Shown here piece after piece: positions 8,110 to 20,309 of a stretch of DNA of 64,000 bases (its first letter is position 1; the number at the start of each line of letters is the position of its first letter). The notes beneath the pieces are model-generated. The model ran no database searches, was not told where the DNA came from, and worked only from the letters and a program-made list of their open reading frames with translations. This DNA comes from Bretschneidera sinensis (taxonomy: Eukaryota > Streptophyta > Magnoliopsida > Brassicales > Akaniaceae). The stretch lies in the NCBI GenBank assembly GCA_023935145.1, contig CM043700.1:98126400-98190399 (forward strand), given 5' to 3'. The position numbers and the translations under genes were made by a program.

Positions 8110-9395
8110 TGATAAGTGCTTAAATAGTCATATTTAAGCCCCTTAATTTACGTTTGTTAGGCTCTTTGTTTATTTATTTTAGTAGATTTTACTTCATTTT
8201 CGTGTTTTATGTGTTTTTCACGGGACTTTGACAAAAAGATGATAATTTGGAGCTTTTAGGAGTAAAAAGTCAAGTTCTGCCATCAAGCAAGGTGCGCTCG
8301 AGCGCACCTCCCTTGTGATCGAGCGCACAGGCACACAAGTGCACTTGAAGAAGGCTCGAGCGCACACTTACACTCAAGCGCAGCTCGCATACAATCAAGC
8401 GCAAACACTCCAGAGGCGGCAGAGCCAGATATGGAAAGAAGTCTCCGGACCTCAAATAGGAAATTAAGGTTTTGGGACACCTTGAGAACCCTATAAATAG
8501 CCCTGTAAAACACATAAACCATACCTTTCGTTTTAGACTTGAAGTTACAAGCTTAGGAGAGGAATTGACGACTTGTCTCCCGAGTTTTCTTCGGGTTTTA
8601 TTTTTATGTTTTTGTTTCATTATGATTAGAATGTTTAGTTTAACTAGCATGTGCAACTAAAATCTTATAGGGCTCGATTGAAGCCCTAGTTATTCTTTTC
8701 CACATATTTATTCATTGGTTAGCTTTGCCTATAACCATGTTAGAATGTTTAACTTGATTAATACTTGTTTGTATTTAAATTCCTCATATGTGTGTGTCTG
8801 TTCAACGTATGCATGTGGTATGGATTAGTTAGTTGAATGAATTTGGATGACTGAGTCCTGGGTTCAACAATAGTAACAAGAGATATCCACACCAGATTCT
8901 CGGGTTAATCAACACGGGAAACCGAGAGCGGACCAAGCCCTAGGTCCTGTGTGGTTGCCGATCTCCACAGCCCTTATGCTCTCTTAAGGAACAACTCAGT
9001 ATACACCCATGCTGAATCCCTTAAGAGAGAAAAGAGTTAAAGTATACACCATGCCTAACTCGTTGCATAGGGAGATCAATAGCCTAAGGTGTGGACCAAG
9101 CCTTTAGGTTGGCAACCATTAAATATTCATAATAAGGCTAGAGCATTGACACCTTACTTAGTGGGAAAGTATAATTAGTGGTGGATATCGTAGTCCTATG
9201 TTCTCATTATTATTAACTCACACTCAACAATTATTTCTCTTTTTACTTTGAAGAAACTAATTCTAAATCGAAATTAACTAATCCCTGTGGAAATGATCTC
9301 GCACTTGCACACTATGCTACCATTGACCTTGTGCACTTGCAAGTAAAACAAGTACGATTATTTGCATATTTATTTATGTAGATAATCGCACAATA
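8110..9395 (+). repeat. 3' LTR of element 1 (full length)
   Basis: It is 1286 bp, starts TGATAAG and ends CACAATA, where the family end is CA. TTTGT follows as the target duplication. It carries the palindromic cluster (8291-8308 and downstream), TATA box (8492-8499) and inverted repeat (8979-8989/9019-9029). It has about 20 bp (CAGGCACACAAGTGCACTTG region, 8328-8347) not found in the 5' copy. Confidence 0.95.
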
Positions 9396-9400
9396 TTTGT

Positions 9401-9817
9401 ATCTTTATCACTTTTTTTTTTTCGATTGAGTATCCTTATCACTTACAGTATCTCAAACTTCATTTTTCATAGGTTATTGTGTTGTTTGTATTTTTATCAC
9501 TTACAGTAACTCAGACTTAAATGTGAATAGGGTGGTATATGGCTTTACTTTGCGTATGATTGTTTATAAATTACGTAGTTATTGAGCCATTCAGAACCGT
9601 ATTTACTTTTCTTCATGATTTGTTATACAGATTGTAATGGTAGCATAATTTTCATATTGTTTTCCTATTAATGAAAATTCTTATTAAAAAAAACAGTCTC
9701 ATGATAATTTATTAATATCATGGACTTTGATTAAGATTAAGATGTTCTATAAGTTATGATACCCTAATCTATGTAAGATGTTCTATATGTATATAATTAC
9801 ATGGTTTTTTTTTTATG
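9401..9817. other. Unassigned interval between element 1 and the Tat element
   Basis: No gene recognised. A short imperfect direct repeat, TATCACTTACAGTA..CTCA, occurs at about 9434-9455 and 9491-9512. A/T-rich elsewhere. It is the continuation of 2755-3038 before element 1 inserted. Confidence 0.5.
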
Positions 9818-9822
9818 GTATC

Positions 9823-10259
9823 TCATGAAGGGTATTTTCCCCCAACCAATCAAATAGTGACACGTGGCACCCTAAGAGGGCAAAGAGGTAAGCTCATAGA
9901 CCAAAGAAGTACAACCAATAAGATGGTTACACATGACAAATAGTAAAACGGTAATTTAACTCTTAAACTCTAGTCAATAGAAATCCTAATTCTACAGAAA
10001 CACTCACCTCTGAGTTACTTTACTAAACGAACTCTATTTCAAAATATTATATAAAAGGGACTCTCACCACTTCACAGATATCTCAGAACTCTCTGGCCTT
10101 CTTATTTTCTTATTCTCCATATAGATCACTAACTTAGGCATAAGAGAGTCCCTCCGGAGGCACACCCTCTCTAGCAACTTCTAGGCTTTCTTTGTGTTTA
10201 GTGTGTGCAGGTTCATTGCTACACTCGTGGGATCGCTTGTCACATTTTCAAGATCAACA
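9823..10259 (+). repeat. 5' LTR of Tat element
   Basis: The 437-bp LTR starts TCATGAAG where the 3' LTR has TGATGTAG, so the terminal TG is mutated. It ends ATCAACA. ATTATATAAAAGG near 10047-10059 is a plausible TATA box. Confidence 0.92.
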
Positions 10260-10260
10260 T

Positions 10261-10279
10261 ATTAGCATCATCCATAGGA
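10261..10279 (+). other. Decayed primer binding site of Tat element
   Basis: ATTAGCATCATCCATAGGA resembles the Tat-lineage primer site TTGGCGCCGTCTGTGGGA with C-to-T and G-to-A type changes, the signature of cytosine methylation decay. Copies in the tandem units (TTAGCGTCATCCGTA near 11463) are less decayed. Confidence 0.65.
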
Positions 10280-10370
10280 AGACACAAAACAAGAATTCAT
10301 CTGTTAAAAGATGCTGATTAGGAACATGATCAAGAAGGAAGACACAAAGTAAGAACTCATATGTTAAAAG

Positions 10371-13300
10371 ATGTCGACTAGAAGCATGATCAAGAATGTT
10401 GTTGTTGTAGTTGTTGCAGCCACTATTTCCACTACAGTAACCACCATTACAAACCAAGCTTCAACTAGTCATGGCCCGCATCTTAAATCTGATCTTCAAA
10501 TGATCCTAAAAAATATCGAAGCCGGTAAAAATCCACTCAAATACACTAATCACTCTGAATGAAAACCAGAATAATCCAACCAATCCTGATCAGACAACTT
10601 CGTTTGTCACCAAAACAACATCATCCCAAACTCCTCAGTCAACCAAAGGCAATTTATGGAGCTTACCCAAATGGTGGCCAAGCTATCTATATACCTCAGA
10701 GGTAGGCCCCTTCCAACCAGCCCCAAAGGGTGCTACAGGAAGAGTCACACGAGAACCCTCGACCAGCAAAGCACCAGAGAAATAGCCTCTAGAGGATGCG
10801 ACAAAGCCTTAGTCAGAGTCTTCACTCTACCGATCGTAGGTCCACAATTGGGTCCTCTTCTCACCCTCGAGAAAGTCTCGAGGCCACTCCATAAACTCCA
10901 AGGACAATGCAAACCTAGACAAAAAGCTAGAGGAGATTGACAAGCACATAGGCGAAAAATTTAAGAACAAGGGGATGAATGTCCTAAACAAGTTTGACTC
11001 TCAAGACCCTCCATTCACATAGGACATCCTCGACACTCCGCTGCCCCAACACATTAGAAAGCTGATCATAAAGGCATACAACGGTACCACTATCCCAATG
11101 GACCAAAAAAGTACAACCAATAAGATGGCTACACATGACAAAGGGTAAAATAGAAATTTTACTCTTAAACCCTAGTCAACAGAAATCCTTGTTCTACAGG
11201 AACACTCACCTCTAAGTTACTTTACTAAACGAACTCTATTTCAAAACATTATATAAAGAGGACTCTCACCACTTCATAGGTATCTCAGAACTCTCTAGCC
11301 TTATTATTTTTTTATTCTCCTTTTAGATCACTAACTTAGGGATCAGAGAGTGCCTCCAGGGCACACCCCCTCTAGCAACTTCTAGGCTTTCTTTGTGTTC
11401 TAGTGTGTGCAGGTTCATTGCTACACTTGTGGGATCGCTTATCACATTTTCAATATCAACATATTAGCGTCATCCGTAAGACAACACAAAACGGGAATTC
11501 ACCTATTAAAATATGCTGATTATGAACATGATCAAGAAGGAAGACACAAAGCAATAACTCATATATTAAAAGATGCCAACTAGGAACATGATAAAGAATG
11601 TCGTTGATGTAGTTGTTGCAGTCGTCGTCGCCACTACAGCAACCACCATTACAAACCGGGCATGGACTAGTCATGGCCAGCATCTTAAATCTGATCTCAC
11701 AATGATCCCAAAAAACACTGAAACTGGTAAAAATCCACTCAAATACACCAATCACTCCAAATGAAAACCAAAGCAATCCAACCAATCCCGATCAGACAAC
11801 TCCATTTGTCACAAAAACAACATCAACCCAAATGCCTCAGTCAGTCAAAGGCAATTTCTGGAGCTTACCCAAATGGTGGCCAACCTATCTATATGCCTCA
11901 GAGGTAGGCCTCTCCCAACCAACCCGAAAGGACGCAACAGGAGGAGCCACACGAAAACTCTCGACTAGCAAGGCACTAAAGAAACAGCCGTAAGAGGAGG
12001 TGGCAAAGCCCTAGTCAGAGTCTTCACTCCACCAATCGTAAGTCAACAATTGGGTCCACCTCTCACCCTCGAGAAAGTCTCGAGGCCACTACATGAACTC
12101 CAAGGACAATGCGAACCTAGACAAAAAGCTGGAGGAGATGGACAAGCACATAGGCGAAGCATTCAAGAGCAAGGGGACGAATGTCCTAGACGAGTTGGAC
12201 TCTTAAGACCCTCCATTCACATATGACATTATCGACGCTTCGCTGCCCCATCACATTAGAAAGCTGATCATAAAGGCATACGATGGTACCACCAACCCAA
12301 TGGACCAAGAAAGTACAATCGATAAAATGGTTACACGAGACAAATGGTAAAACAGAAATTTCACTCCTAAACCCTATTCAACAGAAATCCTAGTTCTACA
12401 GGAACACTTACCTCTGAGTTACTTTACTAAACGAACTCTATTTCAAAACTTTATATAAAGGGGACTTTCACCACTTCATAGGTATCTCAGAACTCTCTAG
12501 TATTATTATTTTCCTATTCTTCTTTTAGATCACTAACTTAGGAATCAGAGAGTCCGTCCAGAGGCACACCCCCTCCAGAAACTTCTAGGCTTTCTTTATG
12601 TTCTAGTGTGTGCAGGTTCATTGCTACACTTGTGGGATCACTTGTCACATTTTCAAGATCAACATATTAGTGTCGTCCATAGGAAGACAAAACAAGAATT
12701 CATCTGTTAAAAGATGCTGATTAGAACATGATCAAGAAGGAAGATACAAAGCAAGAACTCATATATTAAAAGATGCCGACTAGGAGCATGATCAAGAATG
12801 TCGTTAATGTAGTTAATGCAGCCACCGTCACCACTATAGCAACCACTATTACAAACTGAGCTTCGAAAAATCTTGGCCCGCATCTTAAATCTGATCTCCA
12901 AATGATCCCAGAAAACACCGAAGCCGGCAAAAATCTGCTTGAATACACCAATCACTCCGAATGAAAACCAGAGCAATCGAACCAATGCCTCAGTCAGTTA
13001 AAGGCAATTTTTGGAGCTTACCCAAATGGTGGCCAATCTATCCGCATGCCTAAGAGGTAGGCCTTTCCTAACCAGCCCCAAAGGTCGCAACAAGAGGAGC
13101 CACACGAAAACCCTTGACTAGCGAGGCACCAAAGAAGCAGCCCTAAGAGAGAGCGCCAAAGCCCTAGTTAGAATCTTCACTCCACTGATCGTAGGTCCAC
13201 AATTGGGTCTTCCTCTCACCCTCGAGAAAGTCTCGAGGCCACTCCTTGAACTCCAAGGACAATGCGAACCTAGACAAAAAGCTGAAACAAATGGACAAGT

Positions 13301-15129
13301 GCATAGGCGAAGTATTCAAGAGCAGAGGGATGAATGTCCTAGATGAGTTTAACTCTCAAAACCCTCCATTCACATAGGATATTCTCGACACTTCGCTACC
13401 CTAACACATTAGAAAACTAATTATAAAGGCATACGATGGTACCACCAACCCAATGGACCCAGAAAGTACAACCAATAAGATGGCTATATGAGATAAATGG
13501 TAAAACAGAAATTTCATTCCTAAACCCTAGTTAACAGAAATCCTAGTTCTACAAGAACACTCACCTCTGAGTTAATTTACTATACAAACTCTATTTCAAA
13601 ACATTATATAAAGAGGACTCTCACCTCTTCATAGGTATCTCAGAACTCTCTACCTTTATTATTTTCTTATTCTTCTTTAGATCACTAACTTCGGTATCAG
13701 AGAGTCCCTTCGGAGGCACACGCTCTATAGCAACTTCTAGGCTTTCTTCGCATTCTAGTGTGTGCAGGTTCATTGCTACACTCATAGGGTCGCTTGTCAC
13801 ATTGTTAATATCAACATATCAGCACCATCCGTAGGAAGACACAAAACTTGAATTCATCTATTAAAAGATTCTGATTAGGAACATGATCAAGAAGGAAGAC
13901 AGAAAGCAACAACTCATATATTAAAAGATGCCAACTAGGAGCATGATCAAGAATGTCGTTGTAGTTGTTGTTGCAGCCACCGTCGCCACTACAACAACCA
14001 CCATTACAAATGAGCTTTGACAAGTCTTGGCCCGCATCTTAAATCTGATCTCCAAATGATCCCAAAAAACACCGAAACAGGTAAAAATCCATTCAAATAC
14101 ACCAATCACTTCGAATGAAGACCAGAGCAATTCAACCAATCCCGATCGGATAACTCCGTTCGTCACCAAAACAACATCAACCCAAACACCTCAGTCAGTC
14201 AAAGGAAATTTCTAGAGCTCACCTAAATGGTGGCCAACCTATCTACATGCCTCAAAGGTAGGCCTCTCCCAACCAGCGCCAAAGGCCGCAACAAGAAGAG
14301 CCACACAAAAACCCTCGACCAGTAAGGCACCAGAAAAACAGCCCCTAGAGAAGGTGCCATAGCCATAGTCAGAGTTGTCACTCCACCGATCGTCGGTCCA
14401 CAATTGGGTCCTCCTCTCACCCTTGAAAAAGTCACAAAGCCACTCCATGAACTCCAAAGACAATGCAAACCTAGGCAAAAAACTGGAGGAGATGGACAAG
14501 CGCATAGGCGAAGCTTTCAAGAGTAGGGGGACGAATGTCCTTGATGAGTTTGACTCTCAAGACCCTCCATTCACATAGGACATCCTCGACGCTTTACTGC
14601 CCTAACACATTGGAAAGCTAATCATAAAGGTATATGATGATACCAGCACCCCAATGGACCAAAAAAGTACAACCAATAAGATGGTTACACATGACAAAGA
14701 GTAAAACAGAAATTTCACTCCTACACTCTAATTAGCAGAAATCCTAGTTCTACAGGAACACTCACCTCTGAGTTACTTTACTAAACAAACTCTATTTCAA
14801 AACATTTTATAAAGGGTACTCTCACCTCTTCATAGGTGTCTCAGAACTCTCTAACTTTATTACTTTCTTATTCTCCTTTTAGGTCACTAACTTATGCATT
14901 AGAGAGTCCCTCCAGCGGCACACCCCCTCTAGTAACTTCTAGGCTTTCTTTGTGTTCTAGCGTGTGTAGGTTCATTACTACACTCATAGGATCACTTATC
15001 ACATTTTCAATATCAACATATTAGCATCATCTGTAGGAAGACATAAAACTAGAATTCTTCTATTAAAAGATGTTGATTAGGAACATGATCAAGATGGAAG
15101 ACACAAAGCAATAACTCATATATTAAAAG
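10371..15129 (+). pseudogene. Four extra copies of the Tat gag 5' region
   Basis: Copies start near 10371, 11573, 12775 and 13927 with MPTR(S/N)MIKNVV, continue through a Val/Ala-rich stretch and TSHGPHLKSDL, and are stopped by TGA after YTNHSE. Further on come RGRPLPTSPKG and TLEKVSRPLHELQGQ frames. Each ends at the DPPFT..IL and LIIKAYDGTT core start and jumps back to LTR sequence. None can make a full gag. Short Met-starting ORFs on the opposite strand are shadows. Confidence 0.75.
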
Positions 15130-16740
15130 ATGCCGACTAGGAATATGATCAAGAATGTCGTTGTTATAGTTGCTGCAGCCATCATTGCCACTATCACAAC
15201 CACCATTACAAATCGAGCTTCGACTAGTCATGGCCCCCATCTTAAATCTGATCACCAAATGATCCCAGAAAACACTGAAGCCAGTAAAAATCCGCTTGAA
15301 TACACCAATCACTCTGAATGAAAACCAGAAAAATCTAACCAATCTCGATCGGACAACTCCATTCATCACCAAAACAACATCAACCCAAACGCCTCAGTCA
15401 GTCAAAGGAAACTTCTAAAGCTTACCCAAATAGTGGCCAACCTATCCGCATGCCTCAGAGGTAGGCCTCTCCCAACTAGCCCTAAAGGTCGCAACAGGAG
15501 GAGCCACACAAAAACCCTCGATCAACGAGGTACCAGAGGAACAACCCCAAGAGGAGGCGCCAAAGCCATAGTCAGAGTCTTCACTCCACCGATTGTAGAT
15601 CCACAATTGGGTCCTCCTCTCACTCTTGAGAAAGTCTCGATGCCACTCTATGAACTCCAAGGACAATATAGACCTAGACAAAAAGCTGGAGGAGATGATC
15701 AAGCGCATAGGTGAAACATTCAAGAACAGGGGGACAAATATCCTAGATGAGCTTGACTCTCAAGACTTTCCATTCACATAGAACATTCTCGAAGCTCTGC
15801 TTCCCCAACACATTATAAAGCTGATCATAAAGTCATACGACGGTACCACCAACCCAATGGACCACCTCTTTCTTTACAAGACCACGATGCTCTTGCATCG
15901 GCATCCTAAAGCGGTAATATGCTAAGAATTCTTATTGAATATAGAGAAAGCCGCAAGAACTTGGTAATCTCACCTAAAACTGAGGGGCATTGCCACTTTC
16001 AAAGAATTAATTCACACACTTCCTCAGTAGCAAAGGTCCGAAGAGGATGTCAGAAAGCCTCTTCAGCATCCATCTGTAGAAAGGTGAGAAACTTATTGAT
16101 TGCATCTCTCATTTCAATGTAGGAACATGGGAAGTCTTGAACCTCAACCAAAAGATCTTGATGGTAGCTTTCAAGAATGGGCTCAGGTTTGGCTCTTTCA
16201 ACTCAAAGCTTTCAAGATGCCCGACAAAATACATGAACAAAATACTCACCAGAAAGAAGAATGTATAATCGTTGAGGAGGATCACGCATTCCATAAGAGA
16301 ACAATGTGACTACATGAGTGATTCCCAAAAAGAAATCACACGAAGAAGAGAAACAATTAGGGTCTGAAAGGCCTCCTAGGAAATTAGAGAACTACCCGCC
16401 TATCAACTCCCCCAGAGGAAACATCCTGATGGATATTCAGAATTGTGACCTAATCTGTTTGCCTACCAAACCCAAGAAAAATGACAGGAAGAAGAATCAA
16501 TCAAGATGGTGCCGATTCCATCTCAATTACCTCCATGACATGAAAGAGTGTCACGTATTCAAAGACTGGATCGAATCCTTCATCCAAAGGGTATATCTGA
16601 AAGAATATACCAGGACTCAAACTTACCAAAGAGATGACCAATATCGGTTGAGGCGAAGCCCGATGAGAGAAGATCATGTTAACCAAAATCGAGAAAACAA
16701 ACTCACTATCGCAAGCACCATCAAGGCCATCTTCAGATGA
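15130..16740 (+). pseudogene. Tat-lineage gag, last and only complete copy
   Basis: The frame starts like the upstream copies (15130). It passes DPPFT-like and LIIKSYDGTTNPMDHLFLYKT and then runs through the gag core with stops. The ORF at 16318-16740 holds WCRFHLNYLHDMKECHVFKD, the zinc-binding C-terminal motif that marks Tat/Retand gag, and a following YLKEYTR. Multiple frameshifts make it non-functional. It would form the capsid precursor. Confidence 0.8.
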
Positions 16741-17420
16741 CCAACCACTGGTGAACAGTCACTCTAATTAAACAAAGCCTATGCATAGTCAGTAACGTCT
16801 GTCAATAGGCCAAACAAAAAGAAAAGAACTAAACAAGTCATATTCTTTTCGGATGACGACTTAAAGAGGTTACAAATACCCCAAGATGATGTGATGGTCA
16901 TGACCATGCTCATAGAAGGCTACAATATAGAAAAGATCTTGGTTGACAATGGGAGCTCAGCCAAAACCCACTACTACAAAGCTTTCAAGAAGATAACCTC
17001 CAAGATGACCAATTCAATCCACTCACCTCTCTACTTCACGGGTTTTCTGGGGAACAGATACTCCCAAAAGGGATCATTATCTTAGCAGCCATCGTAGAGA
17101 CGACTCCCCGATAAACTAGCATCACGACCACCTTCCTAGTCATCAAGAATCCATTATCCTATAACGCTATCTAAGGTAGACCAAGCCAAAATTCCATGAG
17201 AGCAATAGTCTTCACCTACCATTTGAAGATGAAATTCCCTATCAAAAATGGCGTAGGAGAAATCCACAAAAGTCAAGCGACATCCCACTCATGCTACCTT
17301 AACTACATTATGAAGCACACAAAGACTGAGGCCTTGCCCCTAAAGGATGGAAGGAACTTATCGCATCCAAAGGGTATACATAACAAAAATGATGATAATT
17401 TCAAGAAATCCCATCAGTAA
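16741..17420 (+). pseudogene. Tat-lineage aspartic protease, decayed
   Basis: The plus frames read VIFFSDDDLKRLQIPQDDVM, then ILVDNGSSAK (about 16938-16967), where Tat elements usually have VLVDNGSSAD. Then follow PLSYNAI*GRP and MRAIVFTYHLKMKFP, ending GVGEI. The catalytic DNGSS is present but there is a stop before GRP, and frames shift near 17070. The Tat family would continue into RT; here that homology ends at about 17420. Confidence 0.8.
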
Positions 17421-18080
17421 ACTTGTTTTCCTTTTTACTCGATTTTGCTTTCCTTAATTGCATATTGTAGCTTCAGTATATTTTATTCAATCAATAAAAT
17501 TGTCTACTATTTTACCCTTATGCTTTGATTATTTGCAAGAAACACATGCATGCTAGGAAAATACCGAAAGTGCTCACTTCTAAAGTTGGCTCAAACACAC
17601 TAGCAAAACTATCATATCTGATACAGCAAAGCCATCATCTCTGATGCATTAAGACTTAGGTCTATCCAAGCTCAAAGAATGGTACAAGGGCCAATATAAG
17701 GATCTCTTTCCCGCCTCTGAGGGCTCATTACCTTATAATACAAACATTCTAAGGCTAAAGATCCAACACACTCTCACGCGTAGGGGAAGACTAAGATAAG
17801 CTCCCAAATCAAAAGCCTTAAGGTAGTAAAACAAAGCACAAGGTGCCAGTAACATTTATACTTGGGCTAAAACTCACAAATATACCGAGTTGAATTCATA
17901 CTCAAGCAAGTCAATTTAGGATTCTCCCTTGGAAAACTAGGGAAAATCCTTACAAGTTAAAATCCTCGAATACCAAGCCAGACATTCCAAGGATCATTCA
18001 CACTCAGTATACCAAAAAGTAAGCATCTTGAGGAAAATGGAAGAAAAGACACAACGACAAACACATGGAAAAAAAGAAAC
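17421..18080. other. Tat element, non-coding stretch after protease
   Basis: No RT-like or other recognisable motif on either strand. The bases 17420-17520 (T-rich, then AATAAAATTG) could serve as a transcript 3' end. This is where pol has been lost. Confidence 0.5.
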
Positions 18081-19990
18081 CTAATTCATTAATAATGAAA
18101 TCTTGATACAATAAGTTGGGAAGAAGGCCAAAACTACATGGAAATATGAAAAAAATTTCCAAGCCCTAGACCTCGGAGTCCCGAGGCTTAGTTTCCACTT
18201 CTTTTTCTTCGTCCTCAACCTCTTGATCACCTCTAGTTGTGGTGCTAGCATCTTCCTAAAACTCGATACTGAAGAGATCAAGGTCAAGAAAGACCTTCAC
18301 AACTTGGGCCTTCGCATCCTCAAAACACTCGAGGTAGAAGCCTCAATCTTGTACAAAAACGTGCATATCGAAGGCTATAGAAGATTTATACTCCTCCCGA
18401 CTCTCTTTTTAGCCTTGAAAAGCTCATCACTCAAAGCCTCGACCTTCTTCTGAGCCTTGTTTATGTCTATCTTGTAGATGGAGACCCCCTTTTAGTAGTA
18501 GAGATCCTCTCATCCTTGGCTTAAACCTCAGCCTGAAGTTAAGCCACGCAATCCTTACTCTTGTCCAATTTCATGTGCACCTCTAAGAACTAATAAGAAA
18601 GAATGCTCGTGCCAATGCTATTTTGAGAAAGAAAAAAGAGTAGAGCTTGAGCTAAATCCCTTTAACAAAAAAAAGGCACAAATAGAAATAAGAGAAGAAG
18701 CCACCTTAGCTTCAATCTCCATAACCATGTGGTCCAAGACCTCAGCAGTCTCCGCTGTTAAGGCCACCAAGTCCTTCAGAGAAATAAACCTTGGGAACCC
18801 TAACACTAATTCATCAACCCAAATGAACCAATTAGGACTAAGACTAAAGACCTCGAAAAAGGGGGAAAAATTGACATGAGAAGTTCTCAAGCCTGTAATC
18901 ACCAAGTCTTACTTGATAGAAAGAACACTAGCCAGATCCACGAAGACACCAACATCTAGGTCCCTCTTATGCCTCTTTTCGGCACTCTGAGAACCTTGCC
19001 CAAGCTTCAAAGTTCATGTCTTCTTCATCGCTGCCTTCATCACCTAAGAAAGGCTTAGAGGCATGGCTACAAAAAGATGAAACACGTATCAGATCACCGA
19101 GATAAAGTAAAAAGAAAAAGAAAAGACACATGTAAAAGCGGGTGATACTTAGGCAAGGGAAAAGCCCACACAAAGCCAATAAGTCATTGTTATCCATCTC
19201 CGAAGCCAAGATAGCACCAACTATCATATCCTTCATGACCCTCTCCTCTTTAGCACTTAAGGAAGGACATTAGAATTTTTTCAGAAAATTTAAGTCAAAT
19301 TCTCTGAGAACCCCGAAGGTAGAATCACTTTGGATGGGAAAAAAATTTATTTTTCCAGTTCTTCACTAAGCTTCGATTCTTCTTCACCACAGTCTTCATG
19401 TTCTGTTTAGTTAAGTATACCCAACCTTCATCCGTATGGTGGTTGGTGATGAAGAGATTTTTGAATAATTCAAAGGTTATGACTCCCCCCAACCTACTTG
19501 CATACGAAAATGAAGCCCACCAAAAGAAGCACTGAGTTGGGCATAAGTTGGGTTAAGACTATCATATAATGGTTTACCATCGCGCAGAGGAAAGGATAAA
19601 AAGGGAACCTAAGACTAGCCTTTAATGTATCTAAATACACACATAACTCATAGGTAGGCTCCTCGAGCTCTTACATCAGCTTTCCTCAGAGTGTATCGTA
19701 TAAGGATGTGATACTTCTCCTTAATGTGACTGAACTGATCTTTGTTCATCCTATTCTCCTCATCCTCAGTGGGGTATATAATCTCCTAAGCATTAGCAAT
19801 CATATCCTCCTAAATATCAACTAAACTTCAATTAGGTTCAGCTTAACTCTCCCGAGATTCAACATTTACCCCAGTAGGTGAGCCAATCTCTCTAACTGGA
19901 AACTCTCGGAAGGACTCTCGACCTCAATCCTAAAGAAACCCTTAGTCTTCTCACTACTCTCACTACCCCTATTAGCAGAACTAACCCAAA
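18081..19990 (-). pseudogene. Antisense spliced gene of Tat-lineage element (gypsy-type transposase domain-like)
   Basis: On the minus strand from about 19750 the frame reads DQFSHIKEKYHI..YTLRKADVRARGAY. It is followed by FLSFPLRDGKPLYDSLNPTY, then RTGKINFFPIQSDSTFGVLR and EMDNNDLLALCGLFPCL. This layout resembles the plant 'putative gypsy type transposon' domain (PF04195-like), known as an antisense ORF in several Tat-lineage elements. A clear intron follows CGLFPCL: GTATCACC at 19148 to TTTTTGTAG at 19067 (82 bp). A second likely intron is 18704-18618. The last exon has a heptad-like stretch, EVHMKLDKSKDCVA..LQAEV. Stops and frameshifts show decay. The family name is by recall, not search. 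Confidence 0.6.
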
Positions 19991-20309
19991 AGTAGATATT
20001 TGAATGTAAAGAGGAAGAAATGAGAGTTTTCAAAAAAATGAGATGCTCAACTCAAGAAGCCCCCCTCCTTAAAAAGAAAAACCAATGGCCCAAATCAAAA
20101 CAAGCCAAGGGCTCAAATTACATCTCTCGCATTTACCAAAATCAGGAAGAATATTCCATAAACTAAAGGTTTGCAACCTTTGTACTCCTCAAATAAACCC
20201 TAAGGACGAGGCCCAAAACATCCTTGTTGAAGGCCCAAGCACCTTCAATGGATAAGGCATAAAAACCATCACAAGTCACAAAGGTCGAGAAACAAAGTGA
20301 AATATCAGC

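Larger units (their letters stand above)
3044..9395 (+). mobile_element. Athila-type Gypsy element 1, non-autonomous, TSD TTTGT
   Basis: Two long direct repeats (3044-4278 and 8110-9395) flank a gag-protease region. The 5-bp target duplication TTTGT is present at 3039-3043 and 9396-9400. The polypurine tract lies just before the 3' LTR. Three deletions are visible. The first removed the end of the 5' LTR, the primer site and most of gag (near 4278). The second removed RT-RNase H-integrase (near 6163). The third removed the body of the envelope-position ORF (near 6600). It could only move using proteins from relatives such as element A. Confidence 0.95.
9899..15864 (+). repeat. Five tandem ~1.2-kb units of truncated LTR + leader + gag start
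   Basis: Each unit runs from the LTR (lacking its first ~78 bp) through the LTR end, primer site and leader to the gag core start KAYDGTTNPMD. Junctions carry GACCA at 11101, 12303, GACCC at 13456, and GACCA at 14657. The flanking occurrences are 9899 (in the LTR) and 15860 (in gag). Periods are 1202, 1202, 1153, 1201 and 1203 bp. GACCA occurs at both parental ends, so it is the microhomology at which the duplication arose. The units have diverged by point changes. Confidence 0.92.
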
